From Sphingomonas sp. M1-B02 (GTDB taxonomy: Bacteria; Pseudomonadota; Alphaproteobacteria; Sphingomonadales; Sphingomonadaceae): 64,000 nt of DNA. The DNA is taken from the NCBI RefSeq assembly GCF_026167525.1, contig NZ_CP110679.1:372001-436000 (forward strand), given 5' to 3'. Both the position numbers and the translations under genes were made by a program. A model generated the notes under the pieces. The model was not told the DNA's origin and did not search any database. It was given only the letters and a program-made list of their open reading frames with translations. Below, one piece after another: positions 1 through 9,560 of the stretch; within the stretch, counting starts at the first letter, position 1, and the number at the start of each line of letters is the position of its first letter.

Positions 1-2
1 CG

Positions 3-2804
3 GCGGGCGCTGCGATCACGGCGCGAAGCACCGCCACCAACCAGACCAGCCGGGCTACCACCCAGGCGGACGGCAGCTACACGTTGGCGGGCCTGCGCGC
101 GGGCGAATATGAAGTGACCGCAACGCTCGACGCCGTGTCTGACAGCCAGACGATTCAGATCGGGGTTGCGCAATCGGCATCGCTCGATCTGTCGATCGGC
201 GGCGAGGCGACGGTCGTCGCCGGCGGCACCGCGGGCGGACCCGACATCGTCGTCACCGGATCGCGATTGCGCGAGACGCGGACCAGCGAAGTCGCGACCA
301 ACGTGAGCCAGGAGCAACTCCGCACGCTGCCGCAGACCGATCGCAACTTCCTGTCGTTCGCAGCGCTCGCGCCGGGCGTGCGCTACAATGACAGCGAGAG
401 TAACAGGGGCATCCAGTCGGGCGCCGCGACCGCGAGCCAGGTCAATGTGTTCATCGACGGCGTGAGCCTGAAAAACAAGCTGCGCGAGGGCGGCGTCGCC
501 GGCCAGCAGAACAGCCGCGGCAATCCCTTCGGTCAGCTCGCGGTGCAGGAATTCCGCGTCCTCACCCAGAATTACAAGGCCGAGTATGAACAGGCCGGCT
601 CGGCGATCATCACCGCGATCACCAAATCGGGCACCAACGAATTTCACGGCGAGATATTCGGCCAATATACCGACAAGAAACTGAGCCAGAAGGGCTATTT
701 CGACAAGCGCGAGAACCGGCCAGAGCCGGCATTCGAACGCAAGCAATATGGCATCTCGCTGGGTGGCCCGATCGTCAAGGATCGCCTGTTCTTCTTCGCC
801 GCCTATGAAGGCAATGATCAGAACCGCGCCTTCAACGTCGACAGCACCGGCTCCGCGGAGGCAGTTACCGAGTTCGAGCGATTTTCGGGTCGCCGCCTGG
901 CCGATTTCGAGGGCGCGTTCGTCAGCCCGTTCCGCGGCGACTTCTACTTCGGGAAGCTGACCCTCACCCCCGACGACCGGCAGATCTTCGATCTCTCGTT
1001 CAGCCGGCGCGAGGAGACCGACATCCAGAACTTCGGCGGCAATACTTCCTATGAGAATGCCGAAAACAAGATCAACCGGGTCGACACCTATCTCTTCAAA
1101 TGGACCTATAGCGGCGATAATTTTACCAATGAATTCAACGCCAGCTATCTGGACTATCTGTTCAACCCGGTATCGCTGAACCCGGATCTGCCGACCTATG
1201 ATTATGATTCGGTGATCATCTTCGGCGGCAAGGATTCGACTCGGAGCGAGCGTCAGAAGGGCCACACGCTGCGCAACGACTTCACCTACACCGGGCTCGA
1301 CGGCCATGCCTTCAAGGTGGGCGCGCGGGTCGAGATCACCGATATCGAGTTCGACAACCAATCCTATATCCAGCCGCGCTTCACCTATCGCCGCGAGCCG
1401 CAGAACAACCTCAACTTCGCCTTCCCGGCGGAGGCGCGGCTGGGCCTCGGCAGCGGGCTGATCCAGGCGTCCAACACGCAGATCGGCCTCTATGCGCAGG
1501 ACGATTGGGACATCACGCCGCGGCTGCAACTCAACCTGGGCGTGCGCTGGGATTATGAGACCAACGGTTTCAACAACGAATATCGCACGCCGGTCGCCGC
1601 GGCTGCGGCGCTGCGGTCGTTGCCGACCACCAGCTATTTCAACCCCGAAAACTACATTTCCGACGGCAGCAACCGCAAGCCTTTCACCGGGGCGATCGCC
1701 CTGCGGGTCGGCTTTTCCTGGGATCTGAGCGGCAATCGTTCGACGGTGATATTCGGCGGGTTCGGCCGCTATTACGACCGCAACAATTTCAGCAATACGG
1801 TCGACGAGCTCTCGCGAGCGATCAATCCGGTGGGCGTATTCCGCTTCTCAGCAAATGGCGCGCCCCGCGACGGCCTGCCGACGATCGCGTGGAACAATGC
1901 CTATCTGACGCGCGACGGCCTGCTGGCGCTCCGCGCAAGTTCGCAGAGCGCGGGCCTGCCGGAACTGTTCGCGGTGAAGAACGACGCCAGGCCGCCGGTC
2001 AACGACCAGGTCAGCCTGGGCGTCCGCCAGACCTTCGGGGTCTTCCAGGCCTCGGTGACGGGCTCCTATCAGCGCGGCCGCAACGGCTATACCAACCTGT
2101 TCGCGACGCGGAACAACAATGGTCTGGGCGGGTGCTGCAATACCGCGACGCTGGTGCCGCTGGGCTATGCCAACGCGCTGATCGGCTTCGACGGGCTCGA
2201 CACGCGCTACAAGGCGCTGTTCGTCACGCTCGACAAGAATTATACCGAAAGCTCGGGGTGGGGACTGAACATCGCCTACACCCTCTCGAAGGGCGAGCAG
2301 AATGGCGGCGATCTGTTCAGCCTCGATGCGGTGACTCCGGACGATTATGGCTGGCGTCCGCGCAATGGCGACGAACGGCATCGCGTCGTCGTCTCGGGCA
2401 TAGTCGACTTGCCGCTCGGCTTCCAATTCTCGACGCTGACGACGCTGGGCAGCGGCCAGGCATTCCGCGTCACCGACGGGACCAACGGCGCGACCTCGGG
2501 CTTCAACGACTTCTCGGCGCGATACACTCCCAAGAATTGCATCGAGGGGCTGCTTGCCTTCTGCGAAGTCAACGTCACGCTGGCGAAGAATTTCGAAGTG
2601 TTCGGCGGCGATCGCGTCCAGGTCGCGGTCGATCTTCTCAACGCCTTCAACAACAAGAATTTCGAAGGCTTCGACGATTTCTTCAACAACGCGATCAATC
2701 CGGAGACAGGCGGCGTTACCGATACGCTCGACTCCGAGGTGATCGGCCGGAACCTTCTCACGCTCCCGCGGCGCATCCAGTTCCGACTCGGATACCGCTT
2801 CTAA
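3..2804 (+). CDS. TonB-dependent receptor, 5' end outside window
   Basis: Outer-membrane beta-barrel receptor for energised uptake of a large substrate, probably a glycan. The reading frame is open from the first bases, so the start and signal peptide lie upstream. The first visible residues resemble a carboxypeptidase-regulatory-like fold (DGSYTLAGLRAGEYEV). A plug domain follows (VVTGSRLRET, then the repeated-glycine region around ITKSGTNEFHGEIFG), then a long aromatic-rich barrel ending in the typical C-terminal phenylalanine (FRLGYRF). This layout resembles Oar-like/carbohydrate TonB receptors of sphingomonads and xanthomonads. The two genes downstream encode a GH144-like lipoprotein and a large glycosidase-like protein, so a glucan substrate is inferred. 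A strong terminator follows. Confidence 0.9.
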   Translation, partial: AGAAITARSTATNQTSRATTQADGSYTLAGLRAGEYEVTATLDAVSDSQTIQIGVAQSASLDLSIGGEATVVAGGTAGGPDIVVTGSRLRETRTSEVATNVSQEQLRTLPQTDRNFLSFAALAPGVRYNDSESNRGIQSGAATASQVNVFIDGVSLKNKLREGGVAGQQNSRGNPFGQLAVQEFRVLTQNYKAEYEQAGSAIITAITKSGTNEFHGEIFGQYTDKKLSQKGYFDKRENRPEPAFERKQYGISLGGPIVKDRLFFFAAYEGNDQNRAFNVDSTGSAEAVTEFERFSGRRLADFEGAFVSPFRGDFYFGKLTLTPDDRQIFDLSFSRREETDIQNFGGNTSYENAENKINRVDTYLFKWTYSGDNFTNEFNASYLDYLFNPVSLNPDLPTYDYDSVIIFGGKDSTRSERQKGHTLRNDFTYTGLDGHAFKVGARVEITDIEFDNQSYIQPRFTYRREPQNNLNFAFPAEARLGLGSGLIQASNTQIGLYAQDDWDITPRLQLNLGVRWDYETNGFNNEYRTPVAAAAALRSLPTTSYFNPENYISDGSNRKPFTGAIALRVGFSWDLSGNRSTVIFGGFGRYYDRNNFSNTVDELSRAINPVGVFRFSANGAPRDGLPTIAWNNAYLTRDGLLALRASSQSAGLPELFAVKNDARPPVNDQVSLGVRQTFGVFQASVTGSYQRGRNGYTNLFATRNNNGLGGCCNTATLVPLGYANALIGFDGLDTRYKALFVTLDKNYTESSGWGLNIAYTLSKGEQNGGDLFSLDAVTPDDYGWRPRNGDERHRVVVSGIVDLPLGFQFSTLTTLGSGQAFRVTDGTNGATSGFNDFSARYTPKNCIEGLLAFCEVNVTLAKNFEVFGGDRVQVAVDLLNAFNNKNFEGFDDFFNNAINPETGGVTDTLDSEVIGRNLLTLPRRIQFRLGYRF

Positions 2805-2817
2805 TCGAACCCTCCCT

Positions 2818-2858
2818 GGGCGGGGCCGCTTCCCCTTTGTCGGCCCCGCCCCCTTTTT
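2818..2858 (+). terminator. Rho-independent terminator after the TonB receptor gene
   Basis: An 11-bp perfect inverted repeat (GGGCGGGGCCG at 2818-2828 and CGGCCCCGCCC at 2841-2851) with a 12-nt loop is followed by a T run at 2854-2858. It sits only about 11 nt before the next start codon, so it may attenuate rather than abolish read-through into the glycosidase genes. Confidence 0.75.
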
Positions 2859-2869
2859 GGAGATTGAAC

Positions 2870-4300
2870 TTGATTACCCGCCGTTCGCTACTCGCCCGCA
2901 GCTCCATCCTGGTGGCGGGGGGCGCGGCCGGCGCCTGTACGCCCGCGACCGGTGTCCGCACCGCGTCGTCGCAGAGCACGCTGATCGACGAGACGGCCGA
3001 ACGAACCTTCCGATTCTTCTGGGACACCACCAACCCCCGCAACGGCCTAGTGCCCGATCGCTGGCCGAGTCGCCCCTTCGCCAGCATCGCCGCGGTCGGC
3101 TTCGCGCTGACCGCCTATCCGATCGGCGTCGAGCGTGGCTGGGTGAGCCGCGAGCAGGCGCTCGAGCGGACGCTGACGACGCTGCGATTCTTCTGGAACG
3201 CGCCGCAGGGACCCGCCGCCACCGGCGTCAGCGGGCATAAGGGCTTCTTCTACCATTTCCTCGACATGGAGACCGGGCACCGCTTCGGGCGGACCGAGCT
3301 GTCGTCGGTGGACACCAGCCTGTTGCTCGGTGGCATCCTGTTCGCCGCGAGCTACTTCACCGGCGCGTCGCCCGCAGAGCGCGAGATCCGCGACCTGGCC
3401 GGCAAGATCCATGCGCGAGTCGACTGGCGCTGGATGCAGGCGCGCGCGCCTTTTGTCTGCATGGGCTGGCATCCCGAGAGCGGGTTCATCCCGTCCGACT
3501 GGAAGGGCTATAACGAGGCGATGCTGGTCTATCTGCTCGGGCTCGGCGCGCCCGATCCGGCGCGGCGACTCGGGCCCGAGGCATGGACCGCCTGGACCGC
3601 GACCTATCCGAACAGCTGGCGCGGGGAGGGCGGCAGCCGCCACCTGGCGTTCGCCCCCCATTTCGGACACCAGTATAGCCACAGCTGGATCGACTTCCGC
3701 GGCATCCGCGACGCCATGATGCGCGATGCGGGCATGGACTATTTCGAAAATAGCCGCCGCGCGACTTATGCCCAGCGCGACTATGCCATCCGCAACCCGA
3801 TGGGGTGGAAAGGCTATTCGGCCGATATCTGGGGCCTGACCGCCTGCGACGGCCCGCTGGGCGGCACCCACAGGATCGACGGTCAGCCGCGCCAGTTCCG
3901 CACTTACTCGGCGCGCGGCCCGCTCGGGCTGCCCGACGAATTCGACGACGGCACGCTGGCGCCGACCGCGGCGCTCGCCTCGATCGCCTTCGCGCCCGAG
4001 ATCGTATTGCCCTGCGCCACGGCGATGCATGCGCGCTATGGACGCAAGCTCTATGGGAAATACGGCTTTCTCGACAGCTTCAATCCGACGCTGGCGGGGG
4101 CGGGGCTTCCAGTCGAGAAGGGTGCGGTCGATCCCGAACTCGGCTGGTTCGACGACGAATATCTGGGAATCGACCAGGGTCCGATCCTGGCGATGATCGC
4201 CAACCATCAGGATGATTTCGTCTGGAGGTATATGCGCAAGTCCGCACCGATCCGTGACGGGCTGCTGCGCGCAGGGTTCGGCGGAGGTTGGCTGGCGTGA
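2870..4300 (+). CDS. Glycoamylase-like / GH144-type lipoprotein (probable beta-glucanase)
   Basis: The protein (476 aa) matches the glucoamylase-like family that contains GH144 beta-1,2-glucanases. Recognisable segments are ERTFRFFWDTTNPRNGLVPD near the N-terminus, GHKGFFYHFLD, SSVDTSLLLGGILFA, MGWHPESGFIPSDWKGYNEA, FGHQYSHSWIDFRGI and GWFDDEYLGIDQGPI. The N-terminus has twin arginines followed by a hydrophobic stretch and an AGAC lipobox (RRSLLARSS...VAGGAAGAC), so it is probably an exported lipoprotein. The start is the TTG at 2870, preceded by GGAG at 2859-2862. Longer upstream frames run through the TonB gene and are not real. The family is secure; the exact linkage (beta-1,2 versus other glucan) is inferred. 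Confidence 0.82.
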   Translation: MITRRSLLARSSILVAGGAAGACTPATGVRTASSQSTLIDETAERTFRFFWDTTNPRNGLVPDRWPSRPFASIAAVGFALTAYPIGVERGWVSREQALERTLTTLRFFWNAPQGPAATGVSGHKGFFYHFLDMETGHRFGRTELSSVDTSLLLGGILFAASYFTGASPAEREIRDLAGKIHARVDWRWMQARAPFVCMGWHPESGFIPSDWKGYNEAMLVYLLGLGAPDPARRLGPEAWTAWTATYPNSWRGEGGSRHLAFAPHFGHQYSHSWIDFRGIRDAMMRDAGMDYFENSRRATYAQRDYAIRNPMGWKGYSADIWGLTACDGPLGGTHRIDGQPRQFRTYSARGPLGLPDEFDDGTLAPTAALASIAFAPEIVLPCATAMHARYGRKLYGKYGFLDSFNPTLAGAGLPVEKGAVDPELGWFDDEYLGIDQGPILAMIANHQDDFVWRYMRKSAPIRDGLLRAGFGGGWLA

Positions 4301-7300
4301 TGCTCGGCGCGCTGCTGCTCGCCGCCGCCGCGGCGCCGCAGGCGATCGAGCGGTTCGACACGATCGAGGGCTGGAGCGCGCAGGCATCCGACGGGGTGAG
4401 TTCGCGCATCGCCTCGGTCCCGGGCCAGCAGGGCAAGGCGCTGCGGCTCAGCTACGATTTCGGGCGGGTGTCGGGATATGCCTTCGCACGCAAAGTCTTG
4501 CCCGTTATCTTTCCAGAGAATTACGAACTGCGTTTCCGCGTTCGGGGGACCGGCGGGGTCAATGATCTGCAGTTGAAGTTCGTCGATGCCTCGGGCGAGA
4601 ATGTCTGGTGGTATCAGATCGTCAACTTCCGCCCGGGCGCCGCGTGGCAGACGGTGCGCGTGCGGCGGCGCGACCTGAGCTTCGCCTGGGGGCCGAAGAC
4701 CGACAAGGTCTTGCGCCGAACCGCGTCGCTGGAACTGGTCGTGGTGCGCGGCCGCGACGGCGGGGCCGGGCATGTCGAGATCGACGAGCTGGAACTGGAG
4801 CCGCTCCCGGCGAACCCGCCGGCACCTGCCGCGCCCGCCCTTTCGGACTCGCGGGCGATGGACGGCGCGGTCGCCACCAGCGCTCCGCTGACCAGCCGCC
4901 GTCCGCTGGTGATCGACTTCGGCGGTCCGCGCGAGCTTGGAGGGCTGGTGCTGCACTGGGCGCAAGGCTCCGCGCCGCGTGCCTATCGCATCGAAGGCAG
5001 CGACGATCGGAAGCGCTGGCGCACGCTGCGGACGGTCCAGAACGGCAATGGCGGCGAGGATCCGCTGCCGCTGCCCGCTACCGAGGTCCGGGCGCTGCGG
5101 ATCGTGCCCGAGGACGCCGCGTCGCTCGCCGAAGTGACCCTCAAGCCGGTGGAATGGGGCGCCAACCTCAATGCCTTCACCCTCACGGCTGCCAAGACAG
5201 CGCCGCGCGGCGCCTATCCGCGCGGCTTCGTCGAGCAAAGCTATTGGACGCTGGCGGGCGCCGACGGCGCGCTCGATAGCGGGCTGATCAACGAGGATGG
5301 CGCGATCGAGGTGGGCAAGGGCGGCTTCTCGATCGAGCCCTTCGTGATCGAAGGCGGCAGGCGCTTCTCCTGGGCGGACGTGACGGCGCGGCACAGCCTG
5401 GAGGATGGCTATCTGCCCTTGCCGCATGTCGAATGGGCAGGCCCCGGCTGGACGCTCGACAGTGCGCTGGTCGCGGATCCGGTGTCGCAGGCCGGGCGGC
5501 TGGCAGCGCAGTATCGGCTGACCAACGAGGGCGCTACCGAACGGCGGCTGACGCTGATGCTGGCGCTGCGCCCCTATCAGGTGAACCCCGCGGCGCAGTT
5601 TCTGAGCCAGCAGGGCGGGGTCAGCCCGATCGGCAGAATCGTCACGCAGGGCACTGCGGTGACCGTAACCGCGCCCGGCGCGATCGACGGCGATGCGGAC
5701 GTGGTGCGCCGGCTGCGGCTGGGGCGTGCGCCGGGGCGGGCGGCCTTCGGCACGTTCGACTCGGGCGATGCGATCGATCGGGCTCCTTTGGACGCTACCT
5801 CGATCGAGGATCCGCAACGCATGGCGTCCGCAGCGTTGCGCTATGACGTCGTGCTCAAGCCGGGGGAGAGCTTCACGCTTCCGCTGCTGATCGGCGCCAA
5901 AGGCGAGCCGCTACCAGCCGCCTATGATGGCAGTGCCCATAGCGCGCTCCATGGTGCGGCCGTTTCCTACTGGCGTGCGAGATTGGGGGAGGTGGACATC
6001 CGCCTGCCCGCGGCGTTTGGCCATATCGGCGATACGGTGCGCAGCGCGACCGCGCAGATGCTGATGAGCCGCGCCGGGCCGATGCTGAAGCCGGGCACGC
6101 GCTCCTATAATCGCAGCTGGATCCGCGATGGCGCCATGATTTCCGACGGGCTGTTGCGGCTGGGGATCGATCAGCCCGCGATCGACTATGCCGACTGGTA
6201 TTCCAACTATCTGTTCGAAAATGGCAAGGTGCCCTGCTGCGTCGATTTCCGCGGCGCCGATCCGGTGCCCGAGAATGACAGCCATGGCCAATATATCCAC
6301 CTGCTGACCCAGCTCTATCGCTTCACCGGCGACAGGAGCCGGCTCGAGGCGGGATGGCCCAAGCTGCTGGCGGCGCAACGCTATATGGAAGGGCTGCGCC
6401 AATCCGAGCGGACGCCGGCGAACCAGATTCCCGAGCGACGCATGCTCTATGGCCTGATGCCGCCGTCGATCAGCCATGAGGGCTATTCGGCCAAGCCCCA
6501 ATACAGCCTGTGGGACGATTTCTGGGCGCTGCGCGGCTACAAGGATGCGGCTTTTGCGGCGACCGTCCTCGGCAAGCCCGAGGCCAAGGCGATCGCCGCG
6601 CAGCGCGACGAATTCCAGACCGATCTGCACGCGGCGATCCGCGCGGCGGCGGTGCACTGGAAGATCGACTATATCCCGGGCGCCACGAGCCTGGGCGATC
6701 TCGACGCCACCTCCACCACGATGGCGTTCGACCCCGCGGGCGAGGCAGACCGGCTCGATCCGCAGCAATTGCGCCGGACGTTCGAGCGCTATTGGGCTAA
6801 CTTCGTCGCACGGCGCGACGGGAAGATCGCCTGGGCGGATTATACGCCTTATGAACTGCGCACGGTCTCGGCCTTCGTTCGGCTCGGCTGGCGGAAGCGG
6901 GCGAACGAGGCGCTGGAATTCTTCTTACGCGATCGACGGCCACAGGCCTGGAACGGCTGGGCCGAAGTGGTCGGCCGCGATCCGCGCGAGATCCGCTTCA
7001 TCGGCGATATGCCGCATGCCTGGGTGGCCTCGGACTATATTCGCTCGGCGCTCGATCTGTTCGCTTACGAGAAAGACGACAGGATCGTGCTCGGCGCCGG
7101 ATTGTCGCCCGAAATGCTGGCGGGGGAGGGCGCTGCGATCCGCGGGTTGCGCACCTCGGTCGGCACGCTGGATTTCGGCATGAGGACAGACGCGACGCGG
7201 CTGCTCGTGACGCTGGGCGGTTCGGCTCGACCTGCGGGCGGCTACCTCCTCCCCTGGCCGTTATCGGGCAGCCCGGGCGCGGCGCGGATCGACGGCAAGC

Positions 7301-7371
7301 CCGCGCGCTTCGAGGCCAAGGGCCTGACGATCCCGACGGGTGCGAAGCGCGTTGAGGTCAGGCTGCGCTGA
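4300..7371 (+). CDS. Secreted discoidin-domain glycosidase-like protein
   Basis: About 1,023 aa, with a short hydrophobic signal peptide (MLGALLLAAAAAP). Domains as read: a beta-sandwich carbohydrate-binding-like region (about 20-170, FDTIEGWSA through GHVEIDELELE), an F5/8 type C (discoidin) region (about 185-285, LVIDFGGPRELGGLVLHW through LRIVPEDAASLAEVTL), then a large region ending in an alpha/alpha-barrel hydrolase-like part (about 575-950, with SYNRSWIRDGAMISDGLLRLG and WDDFWALRGYKDA). The ATG at 4300 overlaps the stop of the GH144-like gene (GTGATG), with GGAGG at 4283; a GTG at 4297 is an alternative. Likely acts in the periplasm or at the cell surface on oligosaccharides released by the neighbouring enzyme. 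Substrate and mechanism cannot be read from the sequence. Confidence 0.75.
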   Translation: MLGALLLAAAAAPQAIERFDTIEGWSAQASDGVSSRIASVPGQQGKALRLSYDFGRVSGYAFARKVLPVIFPENYELRFRVRGTGGVNDLQLKFVDASGENVWWYQIVNFRPGAAWQTVRVRRRDLSFAWGPKTDKVLRRTASLELVVVRGRDGGAGHVEIDELELEPLPANPPAPAAPALSDSRAMDGAVATSAPLTSRRPLVIDFGGPRELGGLVLHWAQGSAPRAYRIEGSDDRKRWRTLRTVQNGNGGEDPLPLPATEVRALRIVPEDAASLAEVTLKPVEWGANLNAFTLTAAKTAPRGAYPRGFVEQSYWTLAGADGALDSGLINEDGAIEVGKGGFSIEPFVIEGGRRFSWADVTARHSLEDGYLPLPHVEWAGPGWTLDSALVADPVSQAGRLAAQYRLTNEGATERRLTLMLALRPYQVNPAAQFLSQQGGVSPIGRIVTQGTAVTVTAPGAIDGDADVVRRLRLGRAPGRAAFGTFDSGDAIDRAPLDATSIEDPQRMASAALRYDVVLKPGESFTLPLLIGAKGEPLPAAYDGSAHSALHGAAVSYWRARLGEVDIRLPAAFGHIGDTVRSATAQMLMSRAGPMLKPGTRSYNRSWIRDGAMISDGLLRLGIDQPAIDYADWYSNYLFENGKVPCCVDFRGADPVPENDSHGQYIHLLTQLYRFTGDRSRLEAGWPKLLAAQRYMEGLRQSERTPANQIPERRMLYGLMPPSISHEGYSAKPQYSLWDDFWALRGYKDAAFAATVLGKPEAKAIAAQRDEFQTDLHAAIRAAAVHWKIDYIPGATSLGDLDATSTTMAFDPAGEADRLDPQQLRRTFERYWANFVARRDGKIAWADYTPYELRTVSAFVRLGWRKRANEALEFFLRDRRPQAWNGWAEVVGRDPREIRFIGDMPHAWVASDYIRSALDLFAYEKDDRIVLGAGLSPEMLAGEGAAIRGLRTSVGTLDFGMRTDATRLLVTLGGSARPAGGYLLPWPLSGSPGAARIDGKPARFEAKGLTIPTGAKRVEVRLR

Positions 7372-7384
7372 CGATCCGGACGCG

Positions 7385-7621
7385 TCAGCGGGAAACCTCG
7401 ATCGAGTCGCCGAAGGTGACCGACATCAGGACCTTGCCTTCCTCGTCCTCGATGTCGATGCGATGCTTCAGGTCCAGCTTGCCCAGCCGCACCGCGGCCG
7501 AGGCGAGGTCGCGCGCATATTCGATCGCCTTGAGGTGCGCGACCGCGAGGTTTGCGTGCTGTTCGCTCTCTTCGGCCGGGGCATCGATGTCGTTCAGGAC
7601 GTGGAAACGATAATTGGGCAT
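7385..7621 (-). CDS. DUF6894-type small protein
   Basis: A 78-aa acidic protein (MPNYRFHVLNDIDAPAEESE...) with the hallmark opening of the small proteins common in sphingomonads and rhizobia: a beta-strand PNYRFHV start, then a helix with AIEYARDLASAAVR. No signal peptide or membrane segment. It ends 13 bp from the stop of the convergent glycosidase gene. Function is unknown for the family. The family name is from memory of the pattern. Confidence 0.7.
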   Translation of the reverse strand: MPNYRFHVLNDIDAPAEESEQHANLAVAHLKAIEYARDLASAAVRLGKLDLKHRIDIEDEEGKVLMSVTFGDSIEVSR

Positions 7622-7850
7622 CCAGCAAAAATGCCGCCGGCGGCGCTCGGTTCCGCGGTCGGATACGGACTAGCTGCCTGGAAATGATCGCCGGATCAGC
7701 AGGCGGCACACAAGGGCGCACGAAGGCGATTGCCTGCGATTAGGCGCTTCGACTGATCTGTGTTAAACAAGCTTCATTGTTGACATACGCCCGCAGGCGT
7801 CGATGACTGAGAGTGCTAATAAGCTCCCGCTTGCAGATCGGGAGCTTCGT

Positions 7851-8609
7851 ATGCCTCGCCCAGACACCACAGAACTGCAACTTTTCGCCGAGCGCCTCAC
7901 GGCGCGGTCGGTCCTGAGCGAGGAGGAGCGACAGGCCATTCTCACGCTGCCGACCCACGTGATCCACGTCGCCCGGAAGCATGATTTCGCCTATATCAAC
8001 GAAGAGACTTCCTATGCCAGCCTGATCGCCTCGGGCATCGTCGGTCGCTTCGGCGAAGGTCCGAGCGGCGCGCGGCAAATCACCGCTTTCCATCTGCCGG
8101 GTGATATCGTCGATCTCCACTCGGCGGTTCGACCCGTTGGCATTGGCGGGTTGAGCGCGCTTTGCGACACCACGATCCTGCGCATTCCGCACGCGGCGAT
8201 CCGTGGGGTGGCGGCGCGCTATCCCGCCATCGCCGAAGCATTCTGGCGCGACTGCATGTTCGACGCCGCCGTGTTGATGCAGTGGATCGTGAATGTCGGC
8301 CGGCGCGACGCCAGGACCCGGCTCGCGCACATCTTTTGCGAGATGGCGATCCGTTGCGGCAATGATCGCGAGGTGCTGACCGAATATGCCTTTCCGGTGA
8401 CCCAGGAACAGCTCGGCGATGCGGCGGCGCTCACGCCAGTGCATGTCAATCGGTCGCTCAAGACGCTGAAGAGTCTGATGACGATCCGCGGGGGGCATGT
8501 GGACATCCACGACTGGGATGGCCTTGCGCGCGTGGGCGAATTCGATTCCGCCTATCTGGTGGCCGACATGGCCCCCGAGCGCAACGGGCGATTGCTCGCC
8601 GTCGCTTGA
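7851..8609 (+). CDS. Crp/Fnr family transcriptional regulator
   Basis: About 252 aa. The N-terminal cyclic-nucleotide-binding-like beta-barrel (about 15-130, DFAYINEETSYASLIASGIVG ... FHLPGDIVDLHS) is followed by a dimerisation helix and a C-terminal winged helix (VTQEQLGDAAALTPVHVNRSLKTLKS). It lacks the N-terminal cysteine cluster of Fnr, so it is unlikely to be an Fe-S oxygen sensor; this subclass is common in sphingomonads. The ATG at 7851 has GGGAG six bases upstream and is preferred over the ATG at 7803, which has no ribosome-binding site. The upstream region holds the inverted repeat AACAA-N6-TTGTT (about 7766-7781), which could be an operator. Confidence 0.85.
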   Translation: MPRPDTTELQLFAERLTARSVLSEEERQAILTLPTHVIHVARKHDFAYINEETSYASLIASGIVGRFGEGPSGARQITAFHLPGDIVDLHSAVRPVGIGGLSALCDTTILRIPHAAIRGVAARYPAIAEAFWRDCMFDAAVLMQWIVNVGRRDARTRLAHIFCEMAIRCGNDREVLTEYAFPVTQEQLGDAAALTPVHVNRSLKTLKSLMTIRGGHVDIHDWDGLARVGEFDSAYLVADMAPERNGRLLAVA

Positions 8610-8623
8610 GCCGGTGCAGTGGT

Positions 8624-9409
8624 TCATCCGGCCCTGGCATGCACGGGGGCGGGCCGGTGCGATGCCAATAGATCGGCGAGCGCCCATACCGCGCCGGCCA
8701 TTGCGAGATTGATCGCGCTACCGCTCCAGCCGATTGCCGCCGAGGGATCGGCGAAGACCCGGGGCGCCCATACGAAGGCCCCGAACGACAAGAACATCGC
8801 CGCTAGAAGGCGCGCAGCCGCTTCGGCCCTGAAGCCGACGATCAAGGCCACGCCCGCACCGAAATGGAGTGCGCCCGTGGCCATTGCCCAGAAGCCTGGG
8901 CCGGGCGGAAGCCAGGCCGGGGTCATCGAGACCGTCTCGGCGAGGCTCAGGAAATGGGCCAGGCCGAAGACGAGCTCGCACAGACCGAAGGCGATGCGGC
9001 AGGCCGCGACCGCCCCTGGCGCTTTCTTGCCCGCGATCAGCATCGCCGCGACGGCGCCGAGGGCGAGGGCAAGCTGCTCGCAGAAGCCGAGCCAGGTGCC
9101 GATGAGCGACGGAAAGGCTGCAACTCGCCGGAGCCAGGACAAGGCGAAGAGCAAATAGAGCGCGAAGAGAATCGTTGCCGCGGCGGGCACGGACTGCCGG
9201 CGTTGGAGCGCGATGCCGGCGAGGGTGAACAGCGACGCGCCGGCGTAAGCGAGCCAGACCTGGCTGCGCACGACGTCCGGCACCGGATGCCACACCATCG
9301 TGAACTCGCCGCGCAACAGGCCGATCAGGCCCAGTCCCGTGGACGCCAAGCCGAAGAGCATGGGGCCCCACGGATGGGTTCGGGCTGTGGGGGTCGGGTC
9401 GCTGCGCAT
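8624..9409 (-). CDS. Multi-pass membrane protein of unknown function (DoxX/DUF4345-like size)
   Basis: A 261-aa protein with about seven hydrophobic segments (for example MLFGLASTGLGLIGLL, AAATILFALYLLFAL, LALALGAVAAMLIAG and FWAMATGALHFGAGVALIVG). No catalytic motif is recognisable. The start at 9409 (MRSDPTPTARTHPWG) has GGGAGA upstream; a longer frame to 9775 overlaps ispH antisense and has implausible composition. It converges with the Crp-family gene, ending 15 bp from it. The family is uncertain. Confidence 0.6.
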   Translation of the reverse strand: MRSDPTPTARTHPWGPMLFGLASTGLGLIGLLRGEFTMVWHPVPDVVRSQVWLAYAGASLFTLAGIALQRRQSVPAAATILFALYLLFALSWLRRVAAFPSLIGTWLGFCEQLALALGAVAAMLIAGKKAPGAVAACRIAFGLCELVFGLAHFLSLAETVSMTPAWLPPGPGFWAMATGALHFGAGVALIVGFRAEAAARLLAAMFLSFGAFVWAPRVFADPSAAIGWSGSAINLAMAGAVWALADLLASHRPAPVHARAG

Positions 9410-9560
9410 CGGGGTCTCCCAGAAGGCCCGAAGGGTAACAAGCGGGATATCGCATCGATAGCCGTCGGCACGATCCCGCCCGATTTGCGCGGATCTTTTG
9501 ATATTGTCGGCACTGCGCGCGGCCATGCGCTCTGATGTGAGACGAGCCGTCGACGACGAT

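Noticed and set aside
1889..4300. A single 803-aa ORF spanning the end of the TonB gene and the GH144-like gene
   Set aside because: The first ~320 codons are an out-of-frame reading of the TonB receptor; the real gene starts at the TTG at 2870 behind a terminator and ribosome-binding site.
7766..7781. Crp-like operator AACAA-N6-TTGTT
   Set aside because: A short inverted repeat in an AT-rich promoter region, not matching a known Crp/Fnr box; mentioned in the regulator entry only.
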